A stretch of 64,000 bases of DNA from Branchiostoma floridae (lineage: Eukaryota; Chordata; Leptocardii; Amphioxiformes; Branchiostomatidae), in the NCBI RefSeq assembly GCF_000003815.2, contig NC_049979.1, positions 34,754,575 to 34,818,574 on the forward strand, in the 5' to 3' direction. This document shows, piece by piece, positions 23,053 through 39,700 of the stretch (its first letter is position 1; each line of letters starts with the position of its first letter). Under the pieces are notes generated by a model. The model did no database searches, had not been told where the DNA came from, and was given only the letters and a program-made list of their open reading frames with translations. The translations under genes were made by a program, and so were the position numbers.

Positions 23053-25200
23053 GAACAGCAGTATAACTACATGTACACATGCATATAAGACCACCTACAG
23101 ATCCAGTCATTCATCCAGAACTGCTGTCTACTAAACTGTGTCATAATAGTCATACTGGGGTTGCTTTAACTTTTGTTATCCATTTGAACAACTTCATACA
23201 ATGCTGATATGTTGCATATTTCTTGTTCATGTTTCATAACTAGCTAGACAAATGATAACTGAAAATGTGCCTCTGCAAACAGACTTCACATGATACATGT
23301 AGATCAGTGGAAACTGTTAGTTGAACATCTGTCTGACTTCATGTACATGTAGTCAAAACAGTCAAAACAGACTCTGAGTTTTCCTATCCAGTTAAAGTAC
23401 TTCATCCACAGCTGATGTACATTTGTAGTGCAAATCTTACCCATTATATATTATACTAGCCTCAGGCAATTGATAATTGTGTGTTGTGCACTGTATTGAC
23501 AAACAGATGTCACATAGTTGAGGACACTGTTGAAACAAATAATGTAGATTTGGATAATATACAGTCTACAAAAATTCATGCTAACTGGAGTTACAAATGT
23601 AGTTACATTTTGTACCATTACATGTACCTGAAGTTCTGAACAATTCATAATTTCTGTGTGGTCTTTCAATTAGTTTTAGTAAGTTTTGAGACTTGAATGA
23701 AAAGTCTGCTAGGTAAATGGTGACAACAATGACCTTGTATTCAAGTTAACGCAATAACCAAGTACATTTTAAAAAACATTTCTTAAGCCGTAATGCATTT
23801 AACAATGATGCTGGTCATGCATTATGTAATAAGTATCTAATTATTGCAGTTTTCTGTGCTTTCTATTGCCAAGGTATGTTATGTACATATCGGTCCAGCT
23901 GTAATATTTTTCAACAAAGGAAGATGAGATGAGAATGTTATTGTCTCTGTTGACAGATGCCAGTATCGTCATGAACGGAATGTTGAATTGTACCGTTATC
24001 AGACAAGTGTGTCCATGTCAGACAATAGCTACATAATATGTTACCTCAGCTTTATATTTTGCCACCTTAATTTCCTGTATTGTTAAACAGCATTGGAGAT
24101 GTACAATGTATGAATTATATTTCTCACAGCTTTATCATGCTTGCCAAGTGTTTTCTTTTCATCCTTGAATAATTTCATTATTTCAGGTTGGAAAGTCACT
24201 GGATAACACGGTTCATTCTTCACAACCAGGATGTATAATCATTTATGATTGACAGCTGACATTTTGGTGACTGTCTGTCACCTTCCCTGTTGTTAGCATT
24301 GTTACCAGTGCATGACACCTTCATAGGTGTACTGTAGAACAGTACCAGTCTGAATTGTCCTGAGGATGGTGACAGACGGTCAACGAAATGTTGGCTGTCA
24401 GTTAGACATAGATCCTGTTTGTGACGTGAATGCAGTCTGGCTTTTCATTTGACGTCATCTGCGCCACGCGGTTTGCAGTGTACAATTGTATGCCTGTAAA
24501 GGACACTAACTAAAGGTACCATTCACTCACTCAGAATATGCAATAATTGCTTATTTCAGTTACCTACCAATATGGACACTAGGGGATCCGAATTATACGA
24601 CTGAATGAAAAGGCCGTTTAAAGAATGTTCTGTCACCCTGTTTTCAGTTACCATTCTTACTTCCAGTCCACGTCCTTCAGGCAAAAGGATTATTGTACGG
24701 ATTGCCAAATCAGTAGATTTGAGGTTTCAGTAGACTAAGTACATGTAGGCTTGAGGGGTAGTTTTTTTAGCGGGGACTGTTTTGGGAGAAGGCAAATGCT
24801 GTGCTTTGTTTATGATTGAGGACATACATTAGGTAAAGTTACAGTTTTCATTTCACCCCTTATTTTGCAAAGTCATCCCCCCTTTGCAAAGTCCTAGCTA
24901 TAGGTGCCACAAATTACCAGTACAGGGTCATACAAATGTAGAAGGGTTGATACATGTATGTACGGAAGATAGGAACAGTTGATGCAAATTAAGACCTAGT
25001 TTGCAATTTATGTAAGTGTTAGAGAATATAAGGCCCTAGTGGAAAAATGAAGAAATTTAACTCTTCTGGCATTTGGAAGTTACACCAAAGTTATCTTACA
25101 CCAAAACCAACACGGTTCGAAGTCTACGTGCCTAATTGCTGTAAACAGTCACCCTCACATGCACAGTAATGTGTTTGTAGAAACTTGAGCATGACGTCGT
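23053..25200. other. Intergenic stretch after the HEAT-repeat gene
   Basis: No coding exon is supported. The first part is probably 3' UTR. A palindromic Penelope-like remnant lies at 24250-24410. The remainder is AT-rich and unremarkable. Confidence 0.4.
24250..24410 (+). mobile_element. Palindromic Penelope-like terminal fragment with hammerhead-like core
   Basis: The + strand near 24358-24392 reads CTGAGGA, a stem-loop GGTGAC-AGACG-GTCAAC with one mismatch, then GAAA. This is the order CTGANGA, stem II, GAAA of a hammerhead ribozyme. An inverted, degraded counterpart lies about 100 bp upstream (TTTTGGTGACTGTCTGTCACC region). Related pieces occur at 40830-40890 and 46395-46445. Confidence 0.45.
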
Positions 25201-25261
25201 CTTTCAAAGCGGTTCACCCGATCCTTTGGTACCCTACTCCGTATCCTTTCTTCTCCGTAAC

Positions 25262-25392
25262 CCGAACTCCAACACAAGCGTCCTACGTCATGGCTGGAGA
25301 GATACAGAAGGGGAGTCTGAAGAAAGGGATGAAAGTGATACCTGTGCTGCGCTAGGGAAACAAACAGGAAACGTATCAATGCCATTTTTCAA
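25262..25392 (+). other. Candidate 5' noncoding exon of the 478-aa protein gene
   Basis: The region has CRE-like half sites (ATGACGTCG near 25191, TACGTCA near 25284) and ends TTTTTCAAG followed by GTAAGTCC at 25393, a strong donor. An ATG within it is closed by an early stop. Acceptors at 26383 or 26389 would join it to the coding exon. The start coordinate is a guess. Confidence 0.4.
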
Positions 25393-26429
25393 GGTAAGTC
25401 CAAGTTTATAGTGCGCAAACTGTGGTTGCTATCGAAAAGTCCACGAAACTTCTGTTCGCTGACATCGTCCACTGGTTTAGGAGTGTTCTGGAAGACACCT
25501 GGTTTTTCACAACACCTGGTATCATAGCACACTCAGGTATTGTGTAAATGTTGCTCAGGTAATCCTTATACATGTATTTAATGTCCTTGCATACTTGATA
25601 ACAGCATTTTGTTGTTGTACTGACAGAGTGTAGTGAAAAAGGTGAGAGTTACTTGACTCAATGACTGTAAGAGAACTCATGAGAGAACTTTCTTCTGTAC
25701 TTAGCACTCCAGAGGTAAAACTGTACTAGAAGGCAGACTTGCTAGCTACATTTTTAACCTTCATCCTACATGTACTAAGCTGGGCATTTAACACCATGTT
25801 TGTAATACAGTAACTACAGGTACTGGTTGTGGGTTAAGCTGCATTTAGCTCAAGTTATGTAGATTTCCATGTGGAAAATAGACTGATCTTTACTACAACT
25901 TTTGATTGTTTCCATGGTAGAGAGGCTCTGTCAACAGCTCCTTGATAGTACCATGTTCTGCGATTGTGATTTGAGTGACATCTTGTTTTGCCTGGGTTGT
26001 ATGGTAACACTGTAAAAGCTCTGCGGGTCACATAACAGGTTTGATCGATGATCTACATTCATGTATAGGTGTAAGGTAAGTAGACACAGGCTATGGATGG
26101 TTGGTGTTTTTCTCAGTTATTAGGTAGAGAATTTGTACATATAGGTGTGGCATAACGTTTTATTGTTATAGGGGCTACCCAGATAAACATATTGAGACAT
26201 AAGTTTATCATGTAATAAACTATACTATCTCAAGTAGTTACTGTATAGCTGTTTGCCCCTCTCATAAACACCTTATTGTGTAAGCAAGCTCCCAGTATGA
26301 CTGTTAGCGTTACATTCACATCTTTCTTGGAATACTTGGTGCTCAAACATTAACAACATCCTCTTTTTCTCTTGAACTGTCAGTGACAGCTGCCAATTGC
26401 CTTGACCAACCGTACACCAAAAAACAAAG

Positions 26430-28376
26430 ATGAGTTCAAACAAGGACAGGCACCCCAGCCACCATCCTATCATGGAGAAGGACAAGGAAACTGTCTACAA
26501 ACTCAAGGAGAGAAATGACCTTGAAGTGAGGAAGCAGAAGAAGGAGTTAGACCAGTTCGAGACGGCCCGCAACATCAAACTTAAGGGGTATGCCAAGGAA
26601 GAAAAGCAGCTTCAGAAGAGGCTGCTTGAGTTCAACACCAGGATTAGCTCCTTGGCTCAACTTGAGAGCGAGTCTTCAGAAGAAGGGTCTCCTCTTGTGG
26701 TGCGAAAGTGCAAGGGAGACCAGGATACCCCCAAGGGAAGAGAAACCCTCAGCCCCCGCCCCGTCAAGGAGAAGCCAAGACTGAAAATCACCTTGCAGGA
26801 CCTTAAAGGGAAGAAATCGACACGTGAAGACAGCCGCGGCATGTCTCCAAGATCTATTACAGGGAGTAAGGCGTCACCCCCTCATCAGTTGTCTCCCATC
26901 CTGGGTCGTCAGCAGGCGACAAACCGTAATCTCGATGTCATCAGGGCGGAGATAGCCACCTCAAACCACTATCTGATCAGCACTCCCCCTGCTGTACGTA
27001 GGCGATTGATGGCTTTAGCCGAAAAGTCCAATACGTCAACGGGTAAATCCGAAACAAAGAAGTCCAAACGTGTTGCACAGAAATCTTCAGTACGACATTC
27101 CGGATCCCCTTCCTCCAGTAACGAGAATCTGGATAGGTCGGAAACCAGGAAGGTCCAACAGCGGCCAGTGCCAGCCTCCCCAGAGCTGGGTGGAAGCCTC
27201 CCCGACATAACGAGACAACCGAAATCAACACCACAACCAATCAGAGCATCACACGAATCAGTGCAGCAGAAAAGTCTTACGTCGAGTCAAGAGAAGATTG
27301 AGTTAGCGGACATAAAACAGGAGGCGGCCCGTCCTCCGTCGACTGATGGAAGGAAGGACACTGCCGCCCGGGTGGAGGAGTGGCTCAGCAAAGTCAACAT
27401 CACCAGCAAGTCTGCATCCTTGGGAGACATCGCTTCAGGGGAGAAGAGCTTTCCAGAGAAAAGTAAGATAGCTAGATGCACAGACCCTCCTTTGTAGTGC
27501 TCTTGAAGGCATTGTGAACAATGAATCCTATGGGTAAATGTCTTTTGAAAATATTCATCTTCCCAACCAGTTGGTTCTTACCTGCTTATGTTTCGATGCC
27601 TGTCAGACATTTTCCTCGGAGCCTCTAACTTAAGATGTCTGATAGGCATTGAAAGGGAAGTTGAGGTAAGAACCGAGTAGGTGTGAAATGAATTCTCAAA
27701 TATCCTAATAGATCATCACCCAACCTGATGAAGTTATTTTTGGAAGTATTTAGCAGATTTTTGACTTTGGTTAAATAGCTTTCAGAAAAATCACAAAATT
27801 CTGAAAAAATTAATGTAAAATTAATGTTTTTAAGTTGTAACACTGAGCTATTTTGTTTCCTATTACAATTCTAACATGGGAATTGGAGGAGGTACTTTTA
27901 GTTTTTGGGCACAATTTTGCATTTTTAAGTGACACTGTGTGATCAAATAAACCTATTCATCTCCTGTCTCAGACCTGGAGCCTCCAAAGACAGCAGGAGC
28001 TGGCCTACAGCACAAGCACATTCAGCCTGAAGTCCTGTCAGCGTCTTTCGACAATCTCGTCACTGCTTCGAAGGAAGACGAATCTGGCCCTGAGTGGTTG
28101 GGCGAGGAAACAGACTTCGACCCTCAAGGCGTGTACTCCCCGGGAGTTCCAGCGGAGGGCGGACGGGCGCGCTTCTTCATCCATCCGTCCACGTGCGACG
28201 AAATGAAGCCTAGTAATGTCGTGGACAGGATCGAGTCTACTACGGGAAAGTCGGGAATCAAGTCCTGGCTAGGGATGAGCGATGACAACAAAGCTAAAGT
28301 GTCGCCACTAGCAAAAGATGACAAGAAGACTGCTGGTGCAAAAAGTAGGATGACACCACCTGATTGGACCATGTAA
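26430..28376 (+). CDS. Unrecognised coiled-coil, Ser/Pro-rich protein (478 aa, two coding exons)
   Basis: Coding exons are 26430-27462 (donor GTAAGA) and 27973-28376, joined in phase 1, giving 478 aa with a TAA stop. Residues about 15-75 are a highly charged helix (KLKERNDLEVRKQKK) that should form a coiled coil. Residues 75-340 are disordered-looking, rich in Ser, Pro, Lys and Arg with many SP and RxxS sites that suit kinases or microtubule/chromatin binding. The C-terminal exon has acidic and aromatic motifs (PEWLGEETDFDP, GVYSPG) and ends PPDWTM. No signal peptide or membrane segment is present. I recognise no family and infer no function. The ATG follows a fair context (CAAAGATGA). Confidence 0.75.
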
Positions 28377-29022
28377 TTTGATGAACCCAATCAAATATTC
28401 ACAGCAGGCACATACAAATGTCTAGTACAAGAATTGCCTGTAAACCTCAGTCTGTGTAATGCAAACAATATTGTCGGGGGCTGTAACTTGCGCTCCTCTT
28501 CGCTGGGTGCGTGAGTTAATCAGGCCAACGAAGGACGATGAGAAAATTCAGCTTGATATAGGATATGAAATGAGTCCAAAGCTGGATGCTAAAGTGTCAC
28601 CCAATGACAATGTTTGCTTTGCATAAATGTGTGACACACCAGTTTACACATTAGTACAAGCTGCATAAGATGGAACTTAAAGCTTTGATTAAGGACCTGT
28701 ATTCATATTGAAAACTGTGGCTATCCTCAAACACAACCAACCTGTAAATTTGACCTCATGTGTTAAAAGATTTGTTTTTGCTATGATCCCAGTGCATGTC
28801 TAGCTTGATAATATACTACACAGTTAATGTACATGTACACGTACATTAGACATGTGTTTGGCGACCTTCTAGCCTTTTTCTGAGAATGATGGTAACGTAA
28901 CATAGATGTAAAAATGTAACTGGCGAAAAATATATGCTGTAACCTAAATCGTGAAAACACCAAGGGGTTCGGGCTGTGTATAAATTGCTGGCTCATAATG
29001 TAGTTTAGCAGTTTTACTTTCT

Positions 29023-29028
29023 ATTAAA
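29023..29028 (+). terminator. Likely poly(A) signal of the 478-aa protein gene
   Basis: ATTAAA on the + strand about 650 bp after the stop. Nothing canonical is closer. The opposing POLR2G signal is about 130 bp further on. Confidence 0.35.
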
Positions 29029-29159
29029 ACTATATATATAATGTCCCGATGTACATTGTTGAATGTTTGCATCATTTTCTATTATCATAATCACACATTA
29101 TAGAAGGATAGATAAGTCTGAATAAGAAGCGATGAGAAACAAGACTACTAAATGGTCCT

Positions 29160-29165
29160 TTATTA
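29160..29165 (-). terminator. Poly(A) signal of POLR2G
   Basis: AATAAA on the minus strand, 230 bp beyond the POLR2G stop codon. Confidence 0.55.
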
Positions 29166-29397
29166 TTAAACTGTACAAATGCTAAGTCTTAATCCTAATG
29201 GTACCTACAGTGTGGGGTATCATACACAGTTGAAATATATGTGAATAAAATATTATACAAAACTTTTCCAAATAACCTCACGTTAGTAATATTAAAACGA
29301 GAATGTCAAGAGGAATTGACTACACATGTATTCGCTTGTCATACGGAAAGGCAAGTTCATGAATCCAGATGGTGTCTTCTTGAACATTTTTCCTGCC

Positions 29398-33433
<4,036 letters not shown>

Positions 33434-35254
33434 TGTGTACAAATTCTTCTTTCTTGGTTTGCCTGCTGCCAAGCCACATGTGACCTGACCCGGAACCGGA
33501 TGTGCAAAACGGATCAAACCACACTGGAAAAGGGGTGAACGGCAAGAGACAACTCATCAGTTCGAGAAGGTAAACTTCTTCAAATTACAACAAATTTATC
33601 ACATTTTACTCGTGTAAACCTAAACTTTAGCTTCTGGGAACGTGGTTGGATTAAGAAGAAGCAAGACTTAGTGTAACTTACAGGACATGCGCCAAATTAT
33701 TATAGGCCGGGATTATTATAATTTTAAGAAGTTGTACTTTGTAATTTTGGTGCCTCTTTCCCGCGAATTTCGAAACTCAGCTTCAATAATTTCACTTCTT
33801 CATATTTAGAGATATGGAAAGATTGTGAAAATCAGGATGTCATTGATTTTACAGATTTTCGGAGTTTCAAAGAGGTTGCTTTTTAGAAGAACAAGGTTGT
33901 TGTTTTGATGACAGGTTTCTGACACTGTGTTGTTATTTTTGATCAAAACAAAAACAAAGTTTCTGTATCAGAAATCTGGTCTCGTAGCTTCTTGTATGTT
34001 GTATGTAGTAATGTACGATACGACAGATTGTCTATGTCTACTGACAGGCGATCTAGACATGGACAAGATGTTCTGATGTTCTGCCTTACCATATAATAAT
34101 GTCACAAGTATGGACTTTGACCATCTGATGAGGAACATTTGGTCAGTGTTAGAACCTGGATGGAAAAATCACTAAATGTAGGTGTCACCAACATTTCCAG
34201 GCATGCTATCCATTATATACCATAATTTGTAAAAGTAATTTTGTCTCTTCTGTGAATACTCTTGATTTCCAATGAAGAAACACCAGAAATCTAATGCAAA
34301 TATTGCTTCATAATCTGCAAGAAAGAAGTGTTTCAATTGCTCTGCAGCATGGTGTTAATCTTTAACATTACCCCTATGAAATATTAATGGAGGTTATATT
34401 TTCACTAGCGTTTGTGCATGTGTGTTTGCCCATCTGTCAACAAGATGATAACTCAAGAATGGCTGGATGGATTGTTTTCGTACTTGGTGACGAACAAGTT
34501 GGAAATGATTAGATTTGGGGCCCCCTCTAGCGGCTTCCCTTGGTACTGCAGCCGATATTCTATCATTCTACTGTTTTTTTAAATCTCTTCTCCCAAACAT
34601 GATATGGTCTTGATGTTTGGGTGGCAGCTTGCTTTCGATGAAAAAGAAAAAAAAGAAGACGGTTTTGTACCTGTGCAATATACCGCTACTCACCCATACT
34701 AAGTTAGTAGGGTTTTCTATGTTAGTAGCTGGTAAAAGCTCCTTGTGAATACATTGTTAATCAGTAATAAGGCATTGTTGACTCAGAGAGAACACCTATA
34801 GAACTTAGATATGCCACCATGTACATGTAATACTAATCGTCGGTTGGCAGAAGTGAAAGCTGACAATGTGAGTTAGTCACGCTAGCTGAAGGCCCTCAGG
34901 CACAATACTGTAAATTTTGAAATATTCACGATGGTTTCATATTCATGTAGTTTTTTCGCGGTGACCAGTTGCTGCAAAGTAATCATACTGCAATCGTAAC
35001 GTTGAAATTTCTTAAAATAAAACACAGCAAGCCAAATGGCCCCTTATATTCCCTTATAGCTTGAAGTTGCATTCCAACTTACAGTACATGTGTGTACTTA
35101 ATTACATGTACATCTGGCTATTGCAATTGTATTGTTGGCAGTTGTAAAAATAATAAAAACATAACAAATTTACTTACAATGACACTCTTTTTTTTCACTT
35201 GATATTAAATCATTGAAAAATTGTAAATATTTTTAATGCATTTTGTTAGCTTAA

Positions 35255-35450
35255 AGATGACCATGTGGTATTGTGTTTGCTCAATGGTTACTCACAGAAT
35301 CCAGAGGTTCAGGGTTTGAATCCCCTAACATACTTCCTTGATGTTGTGCCCTTGGGAAAAGCACTTAACACGACTTACTTCACCCAGGTGTAAAAATGGG
35401 TCACCTGACTTGGTTGGGGAGGTAAATGGCTGTGTAGGTTGAAGGTCAGA
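35255..35450 (+). mobile_element. tRNA-type SINE
   Basis: A B-box-like GGTTTGAATCCC near 35310 is followed by TTGTGCCCTTGGGAAAAGCA, ACTTACTTCACCCAGGTG and TAAAAATGGGTCACCTGAC. This tail block is widespread in marine invertebrate SINEs. It is the best-preserved copy in the window. Confidence 0.6.
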
Positions 35451-35531
35451 TATAGTGGGTTTGGCTCCGCCTTCCAATACCTAGACAATGTGGACAACAA
35501 TGTTAACCCACCACCCCTACGGCTATGGGAC

Positions 35532-35756
35532 TACTGTAAATGCAGAAACTTTTGCGATGGTTTAATGTTCGGTTTTGGCGGTGGTCGCTTCACCGCGAAC
35601 TTAAAACCACCGCGAACATTTTTCCATCATGGCAGTAAGAGATATACAGGGCATGCATACTTGTATGGTGCTTATGTAACCGCGAAATTAAAACCACCGC
35701 GAAAAGTCCCTTTTCTCGCTACCGCGAAATTAAATCCTACGAACTTATTTACAGTA
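35532..35756. mobile_element. GTAAATGCA/TTCGCGG MITE copy
   Basis: Starts TACTGTAAATGCAGAAAC and ends ACTTATTTACAGTA, with CTTCACCGCGAACTTAAAAC inside. The reading frame that crosses it is accidental. Confidence 0.75.
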
Positions 35757-36539
35757 CCTTTATCTGTACCCTTTTTACCTATACTGTATGTATCGACTAA
35801 TTTAATAAAAGTAACATACAAGTTGTATTTTAATCATACTAATAGCTAGTACTGATCCTTATTATCATACAATAATTATGGGTTTTATGGTATGACATGG
35901 CATGTATTGTCACATGATTTATTCATGTCCCAAGGGTAGTGAAATTGTTGTGTCTCATTCCATTGTGGGTGGGACATGAGGTTAGTGAGAACCATGGCCA
36001 GGCACAGACACCACCAGAATACTCAGCAGGTATATATGGATAGACTGGTGGTGTTACTGTTGGTGTTAAACAACTCCAACAGATCTATGGTATATTAGTA
36101 CTGTAGTTTACAAAGCACTGTACCAGGGGGACTTATTGTGTATCTATACAGTTATTATCTAGGTCTATGTTATTGCACAAATTTATACAAATTCTACTAA
36201 AGAAAATGACAACTTATAAGTTGCTTTCAGAAACCATGCAATGTTAGCTTATTGATAGAATTCATTATGTTTCTTGTAAAATTTTGTTATTGTTATTGGA
36301 TGGGCCAACTACTCTCACTTTGCAGCCAGGGGCTGAATTGTGAGGAGCTTACAATAGGTGGGGCTACATTGTAAATTGCAAGGGTTTTGGAGCAGCTGCC
36401 AATGGACACTAACTCAGGTGACCTCAACATGACAGCAATTGCCCCGACATGACAGCAATTGCTTGAGTTGTGGCTCTCCTCAAACACGGTACTACATGTG
36501 TAGTACCTCCATTTAATGTCCTATCCGAGGGATGGCCCT

Positions 36540-36665
36540 AACGGCCTAACCTAAAGCAGGTTTCACCTTAGTAGTGAAGTGAAGAAAGTCGTGTAAAGTG
36601 CCTCTCCCAAGGGCACAAGGTCGGTATCGGTGGCACGTCAACAGATTCAAATTGCAAACTCATAA
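36540..36665 (-). mobile_element. tRNA-type SINE fragment
   Basis: The minus strand carries CTTGTGCCCTTGGGAGAGG and TTACACGACTTTCTTCACTT, matching the copy at 35255. Confidence 0.45.
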
Positions 36666-36785
36666 GGTTACTAAGTATACAATGTAAGTTCTATTTCCCT
36701 GTCTTACTTGACTGTACTGAGATGATTTTTCTGATCTTTACAGCCCCTTCATCGAGGAAGGAACAGCACAAAGAAACCTGTAGTT

Positions 36786-39700
36786 ATGGAGGAAGACAAG
36801 AGAGTTACGGAGACCACACCTCTCAACAACAGCGATGACTACCACATTGGTACGAGGACCAAGACGGTCCCCTTCTACAGGAACCCTGCTACATGCCTGG
36901 TCACGCTAGGCCTTCTCGCAGGGGCGGTTATGTTTGTGTCCGCGGTGGCCTTGTTTTGGAGACGCAACACCGCACCAGACCAGCCTATCTGCCATGACCC
37001 CTGCAAGTATGTCACTGATACAATGAATTTCAAGGTGTTTTAATTGCATTTCACAGAATTACATATAGTGAAAAGAAGCAAAATTTACTGCATAACAAGA
37101 ATAGTGGGGATACTGGCGTGTTGTGGAGTTGTCAGAAGAAGAAAAGAGAAAAAAAATCCTCAATATTTTTAAAAAAATCAGCCGAATTATCCTGCAAATA
37201 TTTTTGTTGTATCCAGCATCATATTAATATACCGTATTACGACTGTCAATTTCTTAATTGCTACAATGTACAATGCAGTATGACATACACTGTGTATGTT
37301 TGATGTTGAAAGTTGTATGTAGGAATCATCATAGTTAAACATTAGAAAGTTTTGTACCATTCAGTCAAGTATAACCTGTAGAACATTTAGTTTTATGTGA
37401 TACAAGTTAGGGCTACTTGTATGTGTACTGTAAACTATTTTGATTCAGAGGTATTGAAAAATTCCTTTTCTCCAGACTTACCCTCGTAGAAAGCATCCCT
37501 CTGAACCTGACATACGCGGAAGGCTCGCCCGCCCACCCGTCCATCTTCGGTGCCTGGATGCAGCTCGTACAGAAGGCACAACATTCCATAGACATCGCCT
37601 CCTTTTACTGGACCCTGCAGGAGAACGATCTGCCTCATGATGAGTCAGCAAGTGAGGTGGGTATCATGTTAGTCCTGAGCAGGGCTCTATAGCCAGGGTT
37701 CGTTCAATTGACGGAAATCTGCTGCGTGTGACGGAAAAATTTTCAAACCAATCCGTAAACCTTGACGGACAAAAATCTGATAAAAGCTCCTTGGTGGAAG
37801 CTACAGGCGGCTTGGGGATGCCGTCCACGGCCGTAAAAGCCACACACTGTTTGTTTTGCTATTGTTATGATTGTTGACAATGTGTGTCGGTGGCCTTTTG
37901 CATACGATAATCTCATTAAAACCCGTTTTTCAAGGTCTCAGTTCAGTCTCCCTAACTCCTGTAATAGTGTTTTCGCGACAATGGGAATTGGTTGACGGAA
38001 AAAAATTTCGAGCTGGCTAGAGCCCTGGTCCTGAGATAAAGGATGTCATTCCTGGTTACTAGTAATAATTATCATATAGCCAGGGGACGTGGGCCAATCA
38101 GAAGGCCCCATTTCATGCTGGTTATGACGCCGTAACAGCCATGCATTAAATTTTTGATTATCACATATGTGATAAAACTTTTGAAAGTTTAAACCAATCA
38201 GGAGGACAGACAAACATGACGCTGGCCAATCAGAATGAGATATCCAGGAATCGTCCATCTACCAAGATAGGGGAATAAGTACAAGCCTCAGGAAAGCCGG
38301 CAAAGGTTTTCGGCGCTGGACAGTAACGAGCTGGACAAACTCGAGCACGGCAGGGTTGAGAAGTGCACGGAAAGGTCAACAGTTTGGGGAGTGAAGCTTT
38401 GTAGGGACAACTTTGTTGTATGAATCGACTTTTTTTATTTAAAGCCTTCAAACTGTATTTATTGAATGTACTGAATAAAGGATGTATGTATTATAAAGGA
38501 ATTTGTCGCTTAAATGGGTCAGTTTGGGTAGGCTATATGATAATAGCGTTAATGACCTGCCTGTTCCTCGGTATATATGGTGTCATAACGCCTGGTCCTT
38601 TGCTATAACCACCTCATAAAACCACCTCGTTCGCTTCGCTCACTCGGTGGTTTTATTCGGTGGTTATAGCAAAGGACCAGGCGTTATGACACCATATACA
38701 CCTCGGGGCGAGTCATTAACCCTTAATTATTACTCGACCGACCCTAACAAAAAACCTAGCCTTTTATACTTTTATTTATAGTGTGCTGCTGGTAAGGAAC
38801 ATTAAATTTTCAATCTGACATTTTTAAATGATGAAATTCAAAACACTGACCTGAGCCTGTTAACAGAGTTAAACTTTAAACAGGACTTGGTAATGTAAGA
38901 ATGTGTAAGTAAACATTGTTCTTCTTTGATCATCAGTTAATTTACTTGTCCTTGTCCTACATGTATGTACCTCCGTCTATATGATGAATATCATCATGTT
39001 AAAGAGAATCAGTGGCTAATAAATTTCATTTTTACATTTTTCTAAAATGTAAGTATATGATAAGTTTGGCCAAGCTGATAATACTGATTGAGAAATGTTC
39101 CTGAAATCAGACTGCCAGTACCTTAACAGTTACTGACAGTCTCATCTCAGCACTGATAGTTTGCTATAAGAGCAGGATTTTTACAACAATCTAAGTCATA
39201 TTACACTAACTTCGTTAAGTCAAGTGTGAGAAAGCCCCAAACATTAGTTCCAATTTCTACTGTAAATTGTGCTAAATCTTCTCCCTTTTTAATACTCAGG
39301 GCCAGGAATTTTACAACGAGCTCCTGCGAGTAGGTAAAGGTGGGAAAGTGAAGATCAGGATCGCCCAGGACATCCAGGAAGGAAAGGTTCAGAACGACAC
39401 GGCCTTCCTCGCTAGGGTGGGGGCAGCGGAGGTCAGGTCACTGAACTTCAGCAGGTTCTACCCCTGGGGTGGGGTGCTGCACACCAAGATGATCGCTGTG
39501 GACGGGAGGCACTTCTACGTGGGGAGCGCAAACTTGGACTGGAGGTCCTTAACTCAGGTAAGGAGCTGGGAAGGTGTGCAAAGTTAAACCTGTTGACTTA
39601 ACGTCTGTATTGTCCGTTTCCAGGTTTTGTGTGACTGTGTGTTTGTTAAGAGGTCTTAGCTAGTTAAGATTTGAATTAGTACAATAAGAACACATCTAAT

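Larger units (their letters stand above)
33434..36743. other. Divergent intergenic region between POLR2G and the PLD gene
   Basis: The first about 150 bp should hold the POLR2G 5' UTR and promoter; no TATA box is obvious. Further on are a SINE (35255-35450), a GTAAATGCA MITE (35532-35756), a SINE fragment (36540-36665) and unannotated AT-rich DNA. No coding exon is supported. The 24-base hairpin at about 33193-33216 (GAGGTTTTATC arms) lies upstream, in POLR2G intron 1. Confidence 0.4.

Noticed and set aside
35300-35325. Possible tRNA gene from the B-box-like GGTTTGAATCCC
   Set aside because: No cloverleaf or A box could be fitted; the flanks match the SINE family found at four other places.
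35439-35849. 136-codon open frame on the + strand
   Set aside because: It runs through a SINE tail and the full GTAAATGCA MITE and has no coding character.
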